From Phytopythium helicoides (Eukaryota; Oomycota; Peronosporomycetes; Pythiales; Pythiaceae), in contig JANFNE010000005.1 in assembly GCA_024867545.1 (NCBI GenBank), positions 186,001-250,000 on the forward strand: DNA of 64,000 nucleotides, read 5' to 3'. Numbering within the stretch: the first letter of the stretch is position 1; each line of letters starts with the position of its first letter. The notes under the pieces were generated by a model. The model worked only from the letters and a program-made list of their open reading frames with translations, was not told the origin of the DNA and searched no databases. A program made the position numbers and the translations under genes. Shown in pieces: positions 1 through 13,019 of the stretch.

Positions 1-218
1 TCTACTGCATGAATTGCTGCTGCTAAATTCCTTGTGCACTACATAGAAGCCAATGGCATGGTAAATTATCCACTCACGTCACCATGATGCTTTTCATTTC
101 ACCAACCCGTGGCCATTTAGCCCACACAACAATTCATGCTCCACACCAAACCTTTGAAGCGTGAAACTGATTACTTCGAAGCAGTGGACTACAATTGATC
201 AAGCCACTTACGTTGACC
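1..218. other. unique sequence downstream of MGL-1, no gene seen
   Basis: AT-richer sequence with no supported coding region. It shares nothing recognisable with the conserved 3' flank found after MGL-2, MGL-4 and MGL-5. Similarity to the other copies starts abruptly at the MGL-1 stop codon (TGA, 219-221), so a duplication breakpoint lies here. Confidence 0.6.
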
Positions 219-3200
219 TCAATACAACAGCCGTTCCACGGCCTCCTTGTGTGAGTAGTCACCCGTCGTCGACGCCAACACAGGCGGAGACACCTGCACC
301 ACGCTCGCACCAAACTGCGGGTGCGACACCAGCAGCGAGAACGCAGACACCTTCTCGATCAGGTCCCCGTTGATACCCACATAGTCGAACTTGCCCAGCA
401 CATCCGTGTACCCGTCCTTGTAGAACTCGCTCTCCACCTTCGACTTGGACGCACACCCTGATCCCGATCCAGACACCGATCTCGACCCAGACACGCGAGC
501 ATACACCTTGACGTAGCACGAGCGCACGGGACACCCCGCGTGCAGCACCTGCACCAGTCCCAGCTGCGGCATCGGAGTCACGTGCAGTCGCGAGTTGAAG
601 TACGCTCGCATCACCTCCACATGGGGTGCCACCGACTCGATGGTGCGTCCAGCGCTCGATACCTCACGCACGCGCACCATCATCTGCGTGTTGGCGAGGT
701 CGCTCGGGATGGATACAGACCGAGTGACGATGGCCGTCTCGGCAGACACGCTCGAGCTCGAGTCCAGCAGCTCCACAACCATTCGCTGTCGCGGCTCGAT
801 CAGCATCGCACTTGACACGGACGACGAGGATGACGACTTCGACTTCGACTTTGACGATGAATCGGACATGGATCCGGACACCGCTGACAACCCACATCCA
901 TCCGTGCCATCCGCAAATGTGTTGAACGGATCCGTAGAGAACATCCGCTCGACGTCGATCGGGTAGAACAGCACCTCCACAGCACGCAGGCACTGGGACG
1001 TCACGCGGATGCTCGATCCCACCACAGTCGCGTCCAGACGCACCTGTGGTCGAGCCACGGGGTTCCCCATTGCATCGTCGTCGTTGGTGTCATTGCCAGA
1101 TGTGGACGAGTGACCCACCAACACGCCGCCGCTCTCGTCGTCCGTCGCGTCGGACAAACCCATGCGATCGAGACGTTGCAATTTCTGCACCTCGAACAAG
1201 TCATACTCGTCCACCACCTCCTTCAGTTTCTGGAATCGCTCGCTCCATCGTGGATTCGGATGGTGCAGGTGTTTCTCCACGACCTCGCGAGCGACACCAA
1301 ACTTGATGATATTGACACTCGAGGTGGTGACACCGTCACGGACGGTGGTGTCGTCTCGTACGAGGTCGAGGTATCCTCTCAAGTAGTCGAACTGGACGCT
1401 GTCGGTGATGTCAGCACGTTTATCTTGTGACAGTGCCTCGAGACGACCGAACACCTCAAGTGCCTCTCGTGTCCAGTTCAGCAACACCAAATAGTATGTG
1501 AGCACAAACAGATGCTGAGCACTCAGAGTCGAGTACATTCCGAGACGGAGGCATAGGTCGTGAAAGTACTGTCGCGTTGGTTCATTGGGAATACGCTCAT
1601 CGGGAGAAGTGATGGAAGGGCCAGACACTTTCGTGCCGGAGACTCCATTCTCGACAATAGTGCCGGTGACGGGATGAGCTCGCTGGCTCAAGAATGGTCC
1701 GAACTCGGTGTGGTCGAAGCGTTGAGCACGATCGATGTAGCTGTCGCACTTGTAGAGCAGACTTGTATCGACGAATGACGTGAATAATCCCTCACCAATC
1801 GATTGAAGAAAGCTGGGAGAGCTTTGAAGAAACTCCGCGATACCCTGCTCATCCCCGTGTAGGAGCGAGTACTTCCACACACCAGGCTCGAAGCGCACTA
1901 TCTGGCGAAGTGAAGATGTCAACCCATTGTAGAACGCAGCGTCCTCGCACCTCCACAATAGTCGAGTGACATCTTCGTCCCTCTTGATGTCTGAAGCCAA
2001 TATATACTGGCTGATATCATCCAATGACCCGCGAACACAAATATCGGACCATGTGACCAGCTTCGTCTCGGATGGCGTGCGGACAACACGCAGTTTGCGG
2101 GTAGATGTATCGCTCGCACCGATGCTGTTCGCTCCCGCCCACGCAACTACTTGTCCACCGATCGAGACATGCGCCGGATAGTGTTCGAACTCTCCAGCTT
2201 CCGGAAAGTAAAAGCTGTACGTGAAGTCACTCGATCTTTTCGAATTCACCCAGGTCGTCTTCCCCTTTAGATAAAACGCTGACTTGCTCAAAGGAATGGC
2301 ACCTTGTGGAATCTGCATCAACACATTGACGTCGAGTGCATCCTCATCGCCAACATTGTTGATCGTCACCTTGCACGAATAGATCCTGTGAACCACGAAT
2401 TCGTCACTAACAATCTCTGGCTTGTATCGACGTGGACGTCTATCATTTAGGGCTCCTGATAAGTATGTTTGTGTGACAATCAACTGAGAAGCTGAAGTCG
2501 CAGCCATATCCACGTCGGCGGGTGCCAGACTTCGATGATACAATAGCATATCGCTGGCTGCAACCAGCCGCACTCGGTTCTCTGACAGTTGCTCGCGTTC
2601 AGTGCGAGGAGGATCAATCTCAAGGTCGAGCACAGCGAGTGCTAGGAGCCCTTCCGAAAACGAAGTCAGCGCTTCGGGTATAAACGACGATACGAATGAC
2701 TGTTTTGTAGAGTGATGTCCAGCAAGGTACTTTGCATACTCCACCCAAAACTCGTTCGCACCAGCAAACGAGCTACCAGAGCTCCGCCGCTCATTGACTC
2801 GGCGCACCTTCCCGGCTTGGATATATGACTCATCCACCTTGCAGTCAGATCGGGTCCGCTTTTTTGACAAATCAGGTTTCTCTTCTTCATCGTCATCATC
2901 GCTCGGAATACTTCTCACACCGAAATCGTCATCGATGATCTCTGGTTCAGATACCGTTATTGGTGCCTCTTGGCTTGGATTAGCTGCTTCACGCGACAGT
3001 CCGGGCATACAGTGATACAGCTGATTCTCCGGACGATTCCACGGTGCAATTGAAGCACCATGGGAGAGAACCGTCTCAAACATCCGACGAAGGGACTTGT
3101 CATCCCTTGACATCTTAATACTTTTGCGCATCTTGGACATCGTAGCCTCACTCATATAGCTCGTCCAATCGGCTGTTGTCTTGGACACAACTGTTGCAAT

Positions 3201-6200
3201 CGTTAACAGTCTCTCGATCGGTCGCAACTGATGGAACATAGCTGAAGTCAAATAGAACCGCTGGAGTGCCGCCACATCCTCCAAAACACAGTAGTCCAGC
3301 AGCGTCTTCCCAACCTTCGACTGAACCAGAGGTCTCACAATCTTGTCAAAGAACGCGCGATCCTTCTTGAACAGAAAGAAGTTGAACTCGTCACTTGCGT
3401 TTCTATCAGAAAACCCATCTTTTCGAAAGTAGAATTTCACCTTCTCAGCGATCGTCAATTGGAACCATTTCTTCAATGTCTGCACAAAGGAGTCCTTATA
3501 GCAATTCGATATCGGCATCCACAAGTCCAACACATCGCTCAGCGTCTCATACACACCAATTTGACACCCAGGCATGATTTCTAGCACACGCTCGTCACCA
3601 CCCTGTACCCATTCGTGATGGATAGTCTGCTGGAAATGTTGGTCCTGCGGCAATGAATCGACAGATGATAAGCGGAGATCCCGTAGTCTCTCTGGCTTTT
3701 CGACGGTAGGGTTCTGCACCAAAGTCATTGACACGCTGTGTTGACCACTTGCAGAGTCGATCGCAAGCGTCACGACTTCCAAATCACCAAAGCTGCTATC
3801 AAAATCGGACAGCGGCAATTCAATACGGACAACTGCATCCAGATCGACCACACAATGAGTAGATACCATCAAGCCAGCACGAAGGAAGCCAATGCTGGGT
3901 TCAGAGAGCTCCACCGCCTTCTTTTCATCCTTTGCAGTAGCCGAATTCGAGGTCTCAGTCTTCGCCACCTTCGCATCTGACACATCGTCACCATCCGCCA
4001 CAACCACAACCTCCATATCCGATTGAGACACCACCACCGGATTCTGGATCAGCGTGGGCTTCGACGCAGTATAAGGTCCACTCAAAACAGGACCACTTGA
4101 TCCATCTGCACCAGATGACACCATTAACGCACGACGACGTAGAATGTAGGCGTACTCGTCACCGAGCTTCCGAGCCTTCAAATACCGGTTCTCAAACACC
4201 TTCGTCGTGAACTCCGTCGACATCAATACACCACCACCTGACCCGGATACAAACGGCGTCCCATCATCACTCGCGGACTCCAATGCCATCTCCGCACGCG
4301 CATTCCACGGACCCACAAACCGCTTCACAAACACCACGACCCGTGTCGATCCAGCAACGGCATTACGCAGCTCCACTTCCAAATGTGCGGTCGATTGAGA
4401 GGAAAACCCACCATTCGAAGATGAACCATCATTATCGCTGACTTTTGAAGTAGCGACTGTATCCCACACCACGCGCTGAGACGCTATCATCAACGGAGCT
4501 CGTAACGTAGACAGGAACACGGTTGGCGATTGCACCAGCGCATCGACGCCTAACGGCGCCAGCTTCTTCTTGCTTCCAAACGCCTTCACGGTACATTTGA
4601 GTGACAGTGGACGGACCACAACCACAAACGTGCCGGGTCTGTTCACTGTAGCAGAAACACCGATGGCTTCATTCTCACGATTTCGAATCGTGGTCACGCT
4701 AGACCCACCGTCACCGCTTCGGACTGGTTCGAGCACTCCAGATCCCTTCTCACTCAACTCAATCACTCGATATAGACCAATTTTACCGTCTGCGAGCCAC
4801 CGATCCACATCACTTGAGTACGCAACTGGAATAGGAAACTCGACCGTCTCTCCAATCGCACAATGTACTTTCGTCAAGGGGTGCTGAATGTGTGTGTTCG
4901 GGAGCTGCCACTTCCACATCGGGTCTTTCTTCTTTCCACTCGGCAATGTCATGGCGAGCCTAATGATGTCTTTGAGCTCACCAAGATGAATTTCTCCGTT
5001 CAGGTCACTTTGCAGGACTCTCCTGGTTGGTTTTGCAAAGTTTTTGTTTACAAAATAGCACAGCGCCCCAATGTCCGGGATGCGTTCGCCGTTGTGACCG
5101 AGGATCTGTACTGTGTAGACGCATGACCCACTACTACCACCACCATTAACTTCAGCACACTTTCTCACCAGATGCGGAGTCCACACAGTATCATGTCGAC
5201 TGATGTCGTGCACCTTGAAAGTCTTCGTATCTCTCAGGTCACTCATATAAACGACACCTCTTTCATCAACTTCCCTTGACGAAGGCACACGAGCAGTCAG
5301 CTCAACAGAGAGGGACACACAGTCCTTCGGGATGTCGAAGACCACCGGAGATCGAAGAAAATCCTCGACCGACCCGAATCGCTCCTCATGACGCTCATTA
5401 CTCGCAACTGCGCGGCCATCGTTGTCATAGTGCTCGAACTTCACAGTCATCTCGATATCCGTGAGCGGACCCAGCTCAACTTGTTGAGAAAGACGCCCAT
5501 TACAGGAGACATGCAGCTGAGTCACGAGATTCGCACGAGCGCCAGGAAGAAGTTGCTCCGAGTCGATGTGCATTTTTGCATCCAAGCTGAACCAACCGTA
5601 GTGACGCTTGAATGATCGATGCAAAGAGCAAAAGGAGCCATCCGACACCATCAAAACATGATTCCCACTCGCTCTGGAGTTTTTGGACTGAAACGGGATT
5701 ACAATGATGCCTTCATCGTCGGACACATATTCCCGCCCCGCCTGACCTGGACTATCCAAATGAAGCAACGCCGCGCGAGAACCGCGAACGACATCGCCCA
5801 CTTCATCCAACACCACCAACTCGTGACCACGAGTCGTCAGACGCTCCACATAACGAAGAAAACCTCGACGCAAGATCGCGCGACAAGTCACACCCTTCTC
5901 CAAAATCTCCACCACATACACACCGCGCTTGCTCGCAGACCCAGCACCATCATCATCACCATTGCCACCACCCACAAACGCGATCGGCACACGAGCCTCC
6001 TGCCACTTACTCAGGTGACTCAAATCCACCACCACCTCCTCGTTCGGAAGCAACCCGTCCAGACACACGTCGCCGCGCACCTCGTGACGTAGACGAGAGT
6101 AGTATTCTTCCGTCTTGATCTCGTACAGGTGAGCGGTCAGCGACTGCACGTTCTTGATTCGCACGTGGATGACGAGCGGGTCTTGTGGTGCAAAGTAGGT

Positions 6201-7892
6201 GGGGTTGTACTGGCAGAAGGCGATGTCCGGTGTGGTGGACGCCGTGTCGGAGTCTAGCTCCTTGCCTTTTAGCGGCAGTCTCTCGATCCATGTGGCGAGA
6301 TCTCCTTGGCCGCTCTTGATCATTGCCATCGCTTGTTGGGTCGACAGCCACTCTTGACCCACAAACCCAGCAAGTGCGTCAAACACGCGCGACGAATCCA
6401 GACTCGAACCGAACAACGTCGAAACCGCGAGTTTCACAGCATCATCGTTCTGCAACTTGAGTGCGCCAGCTTGGATCGCGAGGTCTCGGTAGCTTGACGC
6501 CGACTCGGACGCAGTGCAACTGACATACCCCACCAACTTGGCGTACTCCACCAGTGCATCCAGCAAAGTGGAAATCGTATCCGGTTGAGCATAATACAGT
6601 GCCTGACGCAGATGCAGCTCTTCCAGACGAACGGACAGGCGCTCCTTGTTCAGCACCGACGAGAAGTGGGCCAGGAAACCAATGGATTGCTCCACGCCTG
6701 CCAGCTTTGTTCGCAACACCGTCGAGCTTCCTCCATTCAACACGCCACCAGATGCCTCCACCTCACCCTCGGTCGAGGAGCGGATGCGTTCCAACCCATG
6801 GCTTGCAAACGGGATATTGTCGCGGAACAAGTCAGGAGCGCGATCCAAACACTCCACGAGCTGTGACAGCGGCATCCGTTTGTGCAGGAGACGAAAGCCA
6901 AAACCACGATTGGTCGGCTGCGTTGATTCTCGCCGGACGTCTTCAATCACAGCCTCCACGAGTCCAGGGATGTCGGTGCATTCTGGAGCGAAATCCTCCA
7001 GGAACAGCTCGAGCACGGCCCAGCGCTTGTGTGCCGGCAGCTCGTCCTCCCCGGCCCTCACTACGCGAGCAAAGATGGTTTCACGAGTCTCGTTTCTGAG
7101 GTCGCTCACGAGAGCCTTGGCTTCCGAGATCGGACCACGCTTCAGTGCTTCCCACTTGACGTCCATGAGCGCACTCGTAGACACCACCGACTCCCTGACA
7201 CGACACCAATCACCAACGAGGCGTGAGTGTGAGAGCAACTACACAACTGCCATCGCGGCCGTGGAAAGACAGCAGCGCACTCTAGAACGGAGGCGTAGGA
7301 TTTGGCCATGCCTGCGACTGCGACCCCCACGTCCGCTGGAACAGGGTCGCTCAGCGTGATCTCCATGGAGCTCGCGATGCGCTGGCCGACCTCCTGTAGC
7401 ACCGCGTCCAAACAAACACAGATACAGCCACAACCACGTGAGCCACGTGAGCGAGCACCCCGTCCTCAGCACCGTCGATAATGCAGCGCGGCGCCTCACC
7501 GCCAGCTCGCCCCGAGGCGCGCGCGCCCTCCGCAGCAACTCCAGCTCCAGCACCAGCCGGCGACGCCGCAGCCGCGCCAGCTTCTTGGCGCACGCGTCCC
7601 GCTCCAGCCACCGCTCGGCGCGCTGCCGCAGTTGCTCGCTCTCACGCAGCGCCGCCCTGGCCTCCGCGTCGGCCCGCTCGTCGCCACGCTCCGCCAGCGC
7701 CTGTACCTCCAGCAGCGCGCACAGCGCCTCATAGTACGCACGCTCGCTCGTGTGAGGGGCCAGCGCCGCCGCCACCACCGCGCGCTTGGCTTGCACGTCG
7801 GCCGCCAGCGCCAGGCGCCGCGCGAACGCCACGCGCTCGTCCGCGCTCATCGCCGAGCCCTCGGCCGCCAGCTCCAGCTCCCAGCTCTCCAT
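219..7892 (-). CDS. MGL-1, giant macroglobulin-like protein, type A (2,493 aa)
   Basis: Model: complement of 219-7194, 7281-7393 and 7500-7892. The exon lengths sum to 2,494 codons including the stop. Intron 1 has a GTGAGG donor and CAG acceptor; intron 2 has a GTGCGC donor and CAG acceptor. The start at MESWEL is conserved in MGL-3 and MGL-4. No signal peptide or membrane segment is visible, so an intracellular location is inferred. Order: helical, charged N-terminus (1-170); two diverged N-terminal regions; an MG2-like core (around residues 448-635) with the YNPTYFAPQDPLVIHV motif; further beta-rich repeats; a helical block with DEFNFFLFKKDRAFF; an acidic hinge followed by KKRTR and KVRRVNERR basic patches; an FWVEYAKYLAG block; a beta domain with VLMQIPQGAIPL; TPR-like helices; and a C-terminal domain with CYVKVYARV and FYKDGYTD. 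No CxEQ thioester was seen. The order recalls bacterial MG2-domain giants, from memory only. The biochemical role is unknown. The reading frame is intact. Confidence 0.75.
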
Positions 7893-8313
7893 GACTGCGT
7901 CGGCGTCGGTGTCGGTGTCAGCGAGCAGATTTAGATATGCTAAAGGACAAGCGAGGCACTCCGCGATCTTGAGGGGACGAGGTGAGCTTGTGACGTCACT
8001 ACGGGGCGTATTGCTGATATATTTGCACGTGGGCGTCTTGGCTCGCTGGGATATCAGCGCTCCACTACGCAAGTTGCGTCGCAAGGCCCCCGTAGGCTAC
8101 ATTGTAGCCGCTGCATTCCGCTGACGCTCATGGCCGAACACCGCAACTCCCGAAGTGCCCATCTTGGACTCGACCTGCTTGCCTCGTTCGCAGCTTCAAC
8201 GTCAACCGCAATCATCTTTCACAGGGTCAACCCACCTCCCATTTCAACCCACAAGGCGATCTTCCGCCTTTCTCTTCGCCATTCCTGAATCTGCCGGTGA
8301 CCTGACAAGCGCC
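7893..8313. promoter_or_regulatory. divergent promoter between MGL-1 (A) and MGL-2 (B)
   Basis: These 421 nt separate two head-to-head start codons. The part nearer MGL-1 carries a perfect TGACGTCA palindrome (7991-7998) and, about 20 nt further from the MGL-1 start, an ATATATC element (around 8016-8022). The same pair, in the same order and similar spacing, precedes MGL-3, MGL-4 and MGL-5, so it is probably the MGL-1 core promoter. No second set was seen for MGL-2. Only the last 30 nt before the MGL-2 ATG match the MGL-5 leader. Confidence 0.55.
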
Positions 8314-8703
8314 ATGGCGGAGCGAGACTTTGAGACGCTGCTGGCCGCCGAGGGCTCGGCGCTGAGCGCGGACGAGCGCGTGACGTTCGCGCAGCAGCTG
8401 GCGCTGGCGGCCGACGCGCAGGCCAAGCGCGCGCTCGTCGACCGCCGCCTGGCGCCAAACTCGCCCGAGTTCGTGTACCACGACGCACTTCTAGCGTTGA
8501 TGGAGATCGAGCAGCTGCTGGAGCGCGGGGCCGTCGAGGATGCGCGCACACTGCTCGAGCGCCGGAAGAGCGAGAGCGACGAGGCTGAGCGCGTGCTGCT
8601 GCTCGCGGGCTGCCACCGCCGGCTCAAGCGCGTGCAGCAGCGCCGTTTACTACTTGAACTGGACATGCAGCACCGACTGGGGGCGACGAGCGAGCAGCTC
8701 AAG

Positions 8704-8760
8704 GTGAGGGTTGACAGTGTTACAGCTCAAGACGAGGAGTGCTCAGCTGATTTATGGCAG
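8704..8760 (+). other. 57-nt in-phase intron 1 of MGL-2
   Basis: The sequence fits a phase-0 intron: AAG/GTGAGG donor, an internal CAGCTGAT branch-like site and a TATGGCAG acceptor. Its length is a multiple of three and it has no stop in frame, so retention would insert 19 residues. Splicing is preferred because it brings together residues that align with type A across its longer intron 1, giving ...LK/NSTERIAS against ...LA/EVGQRIAS. MGL-5 has the same 57-nt intron at 49838-49894. Confidence 0.65.
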
Positions 8761-9760
8761 AACTCTACGGAGAGAATTGCGAGTGCGCTAAATGTGAGCT
8801 TTGACGCGACTGAGCCACCGAACGCAGAAGTGTCGGCGAAAAAGCAGGCATATCCATCAGTGCTGCCGTGAGTTTTGCCAAGTTATCGATGTGCTGTCCT
8901 TTCAATGGATGGAGCACTGATCGTCGTGCTTGTGCAAATACAGGGAGTCGGAGGTGTCCACGGCGGCGATCGTGGAGAGAGAGTACTCCAGTCTGCTGTA
9001 CAAGTCGGTATACAGCGCCAAGACCGTTATATCGTCCATGGGGATTTTGCCGCGGGAGATGCTGTTCGAAAAGGTTGCGTACTCGTCCGACCTACCGGCT
9101 GAAACCCGCTGGGCTGTGATTGAGGCTTTCCTGGACGATGATGCCTTTGACTACACGCACCTCCCAGGCTTCCTGGACGTTGTGCTGGAAGATTTCAGGC
9201 GTGGAGAGAGCAACGCCGGTGGCAACAAGTTTGGCTTTCGCCAAGTACACGCAAAAATGCCACTTTCGCAACTGAAGCAATGCCTTCACCGTGAGCCAAA
9301 GCTGTTCCAGGACGACTTTGCGTTTGCCACACGCGCCATACAACTTATGTCCAGCAAAGCTTCGGACACAGTTGATGGTCTACTCGATATTAAAGGAAGC
9401 GAGCCCTGGCTTCGGAAAGAAATCGAGCGTGCTCAACAGTGCCTGGAGTTTCTTGAAGCGTTTTCGAAAGCACTAAGCAACTTGCGGTTCACCATTTGCA
9501 AGGAAGAGCTGCAATTTCAGGTTCACTTGTATTGGGTTTGCCATGAAACCGGTACGGGACTTCTCGGATCGGCTGTAAAGTATGCGAAAATAGTGGGAGA
9601 GCTCAATTGTTTTTCAACCGAAGAGGCCTCAGGCTATCATGAGCTGGTGATTAGTTCTGGTATGCCAATTCTACACCAAGATCAAGCATTCAAGGACGCC
9701 GTCGCCACGCTCTTTCAATCAACTATTGGTACAAGCGCAATTTTTGAGTCTCTAGGGCAC

Positions 9761-10325
9761 TTTGTGGGTCAAGAGTGGCTATCGACCCAACAAGCGATGG
9801 CAATGATCAAGAGCGGCCAAGGAGATCTCGCCACATGGATCGAGAGACTGCCGCAAAAAGGCAAGGAGCTAGACTCCGACACAGCGTCCACCACACCGGA
9901 CATCGCCTTCTGCCAGTACAACCCCACCTACTTTACACCACAAGACCCGCTCGTCATCCACGTGCGAGTCAAGAACGTGCAGTCGCTGACCGCTCACCTG
10001 TACGAGATCAAGACGGAAGAATACTACTCTCGTCTGCGTCACGAGGTGCGCGGCGACGTGTGTCTGGACGGGTTGCTTCCGAACGAGGAGGTGGTGGTGG
10101 ATTTGAGTCACCTGAGTAAGTGGCAGGAGGCTCGTGTACCGATCGCGTTTGTGGGTGGTGGCAATGGTGATGATGATGGTGCTGGGTCTGCGAGCAAGCG
10201 CGGTGTGTATGTGGTGGAGATTTTGGAGAAGGGTGTGACTTGTCGCGCGATCTTGCGTCGAGGTTTTCTTCGTTATGTGGAGCGTCTGACGACTCGTGGT
10301 CACGAGTTGGTGGTGTTGGATGAAG
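9761..10325 (+). repeat. near-identical MG-core tract shared by all five MGL genes
   Basis: From TTTGTGGGTCAAGAGTGGC to GTTGGATGAAG the nucleotide sequence is nearly identical in MGL-1 (about 5807-6365, reverse), MGL-2, MGL-3 (17970-18535), MGL-4 (about 40075-40640, reverse) and MGL-5 (about 48272-48836, reverse). Immediately outside, types A and B fall back to clearly diverged sequence. It encodes the MG2-like core with the FCQYNPTYF motif. Confidence 0.85.
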
Positions 10326-13019
10326 CGTGGCGAATTGCTTCACGGAACGAGTGCAGTTGTGCTGAGTACAAGCAGTCGTGGGCAACAAGGGCGGGAATAC
10401 ACTGCTAATGAGGACGGACTGATCATCATACCATTTCGACCTGCGGTTGTGCCTAGCCAGAACGAGAAGTTTGCTTTGATGCTATGTGCTGACTCTTTCG
10501 CATTTTTTCACGGTTCGTTCGCGTACGCTCCAGAGAGTTTCAGTTTCTACGCTGGAATGCATATCGATGCAGAACAGTTGATACCTGGTGCAAAGGCGCA
10601 GCTGTCAATCTTCGGGCTTCGTCTCAACATTTATGGAGGGAAAGTCGGTTTGGAAAGATTGGTCTCCATCGAACTGGAGATGAACTTTGCTCTTTCTGGT
10701 GGGGACGGAGGTGGCGAAAACTCAAGCAAGATCGTTCACACGTTTTCGTCGATCGACCAGCTCCTTGAGTCAATGCTTGCATTTGACATCCCATTGGACG
10801 CAGAAGCTGTCACGAGCACTCTTCGAGCTCGAGTGGCTACTTCCAGCTCTACGCTTGTATTGGACATGAACAAGCTCCCATCTGTGACTAGCTCTGCGAC
10901 GTTTGAAGTACAGAAAGTGAGTCGGTACACAACAACGCACACGCCACACCTTATTCGCAAGCCTTCCACATCAGGATCGAGCGACGAGTTTAGTGTTCTT
11001 GTTCTCGGCCATAATGGCGAGGAGATCCCTGGAGCAATGTTGGACTTCACCATCTGGAACCAATTTTTTGACTCGCCAATCAAGGTAAAACTGCAAGCTG
11101 ACGATCATGGAGAAGTGAGGCTTGGGCCATTGAAACATATTACCAAAGTGCGTGTTGATCTTCCGGCGCGATCGAACCAGGCATCATGGTCGTGGCAATT
11201 GCCTAATCTGTTACAGCATGCTTTGCCTAATGTACGCTGCGAAGCTGGCAAAACAGTTGAAGTTCCGATCCCGCCTGCGTACTCCCAAGAGATCGAAACA
11301 TGGCTCACGACGGGTCGGATTCGTGTGTTCGAGGTGGTAAGTGTAAAGGGCAAAAGTGATGAGGTATTCGAACCTGCAGATCACGATGTACAGCTTACTG
11401 TTATCAAGAGTAGCAATGGCGTAGCTGGCGGGATTGGGATAAAGATTGACCGGCCTGGAAACTTCGAGCTACAAGTTCGCCCGCTTCAGATCCAGTGCAA
11501 CTTGACGATTTGCTCCCAAAAGAAGTATATATCGCCAATCTCAACAGCTCTTCTTTTCAGGGGCGAGAAAATGCTGCTTCCGTCATTCGGAGCGCCACTT
11601 ATGATACTGTCGCAACGTGTAACGACACACGGAACGAAGGAGAGCGCTGTCTTGGAAATTGAGCTTCGCAATGCCACCGAGACTACCACTCGCATCGTCA
11701 TATTTTTCAAGCATTTCCTGGACGCAAATGGGCAGGCTCTCAGCTTAACTCCTGATCGATCGTCACTGCCAAGGATGTCATTCTCGACAACACTCTTTGA
11801 CAATGAGTACCTGAAGAAACGGGCGATCAGTGACGAGTACGCGTACATTCTTCAACGACGCGCTTTGATTGCATCCGGGGGTGCGCGTCGAGGTGGAGGA
11901 CCAAGTGGTGTCCCAAAGCCAACGTGGATCCAGAATCCATATGTGCATTCATCATCAGATATGGAGGTGGTGACCGTTGCTGACGGAGATAAGGTGACTG
12001 GCTTCAACGAAAACTTGTCGCGTAGCGCCGACAAAGACGACGTGATGGAGATGAAAAAAAAGAAGCGAAAGGAGCCAGCAAGTTCGCTACGCTCGTCGTC
12101 GTAGCTCACCAAGCAGTGTGTCTACCTTCTCGCCAAGTATTTCTTTCCTTGGTACCACATCGATCAGTGTGCAAGCTAATGTTCCTGCCGATGGTAAGGT
12201 CATTGTTGATTTGAGCTCCATTCTAGGCGTAGAGCTGGAAGGAAAAGAAACATGCTATCAGGTCGTGTCGGTGGCGTGGGATTCAAACACCGGAGAAGCT
12301 GCAATGCTCGAGTCCAGCGCTGTCATTGGACAGGGCAGTAACAAGAGTGCTGTTCCGAAACGAGACATTACCCTGTCCGAGGTCGAGGCTCTGGCACCAC
12401 AAGAACACTTCCATCAGGCTGACCAGCATGAGTGCGTCTACAACGGCGAAGAGAGATCGCTCACGCGGACATTCGGTAGCACGTATGCTCTGTACCAGTC
12501 ACTTGGAGACGTCGCTGATCTATGGACGACACTGTCATCTGAATCGGAAGCCAGAACCCTCGCAGAAGTTGTGAAGACATGGAATAAGCGGAGCGAAGTT
12601 TCGAAGCGAGACTTCTACTACAGCAACGCATGCGATGAGCTCAACTTTTTCCTGCTGAAGAAAGATCCTGGTTTCTTTGAGCAGCACGTGAGACCCATAG
12701 TGGCTGGTAAGATCACCAAGTCGTTTATGGATCACTATGTGCTACGCGATAGTGCACAACTGGAGCTAAACTATCTTCGAATCGGTGTCTTTCATGAGAT
12801 GAGCGTTATTGAGAAGCTTCTTCTGGCCGAATCCCTGAATGATTCTGCTAAAACAATCAGAATTTGCGATGCTGTGATTCGCGCGATTGACTCGAAAAAG
12901 GACTCGGGAAATGGCATTACGCTCACAAAATTGTATAATGCAGTTCTGTCACAAGGTTTGGTGACAATTGAAGTTGTCATCGGCGAAGAAATTGTGGAAG
13001 CTTCTACAGAATGTTGTAT

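Noticed and set aside
5619..6092. Long antisense frames over the MGL core (for example 157 codons on the plus strand, repeated in all copies)
   Set aside because: They recur only because the tract itself is repeated. Their His/Thr/Arg-rich composition is what the reverse strand of this codon usage gives, and no family motif is present.
7438..7934. Ala/Pro/Arg-rich plus-strand frames opposite MGL exon 1
   Set aside because: GC-rich exon 1 of the A genes leaves all frames open. The conserved MESWEL frame on the minus strand with matching introns is the real one.
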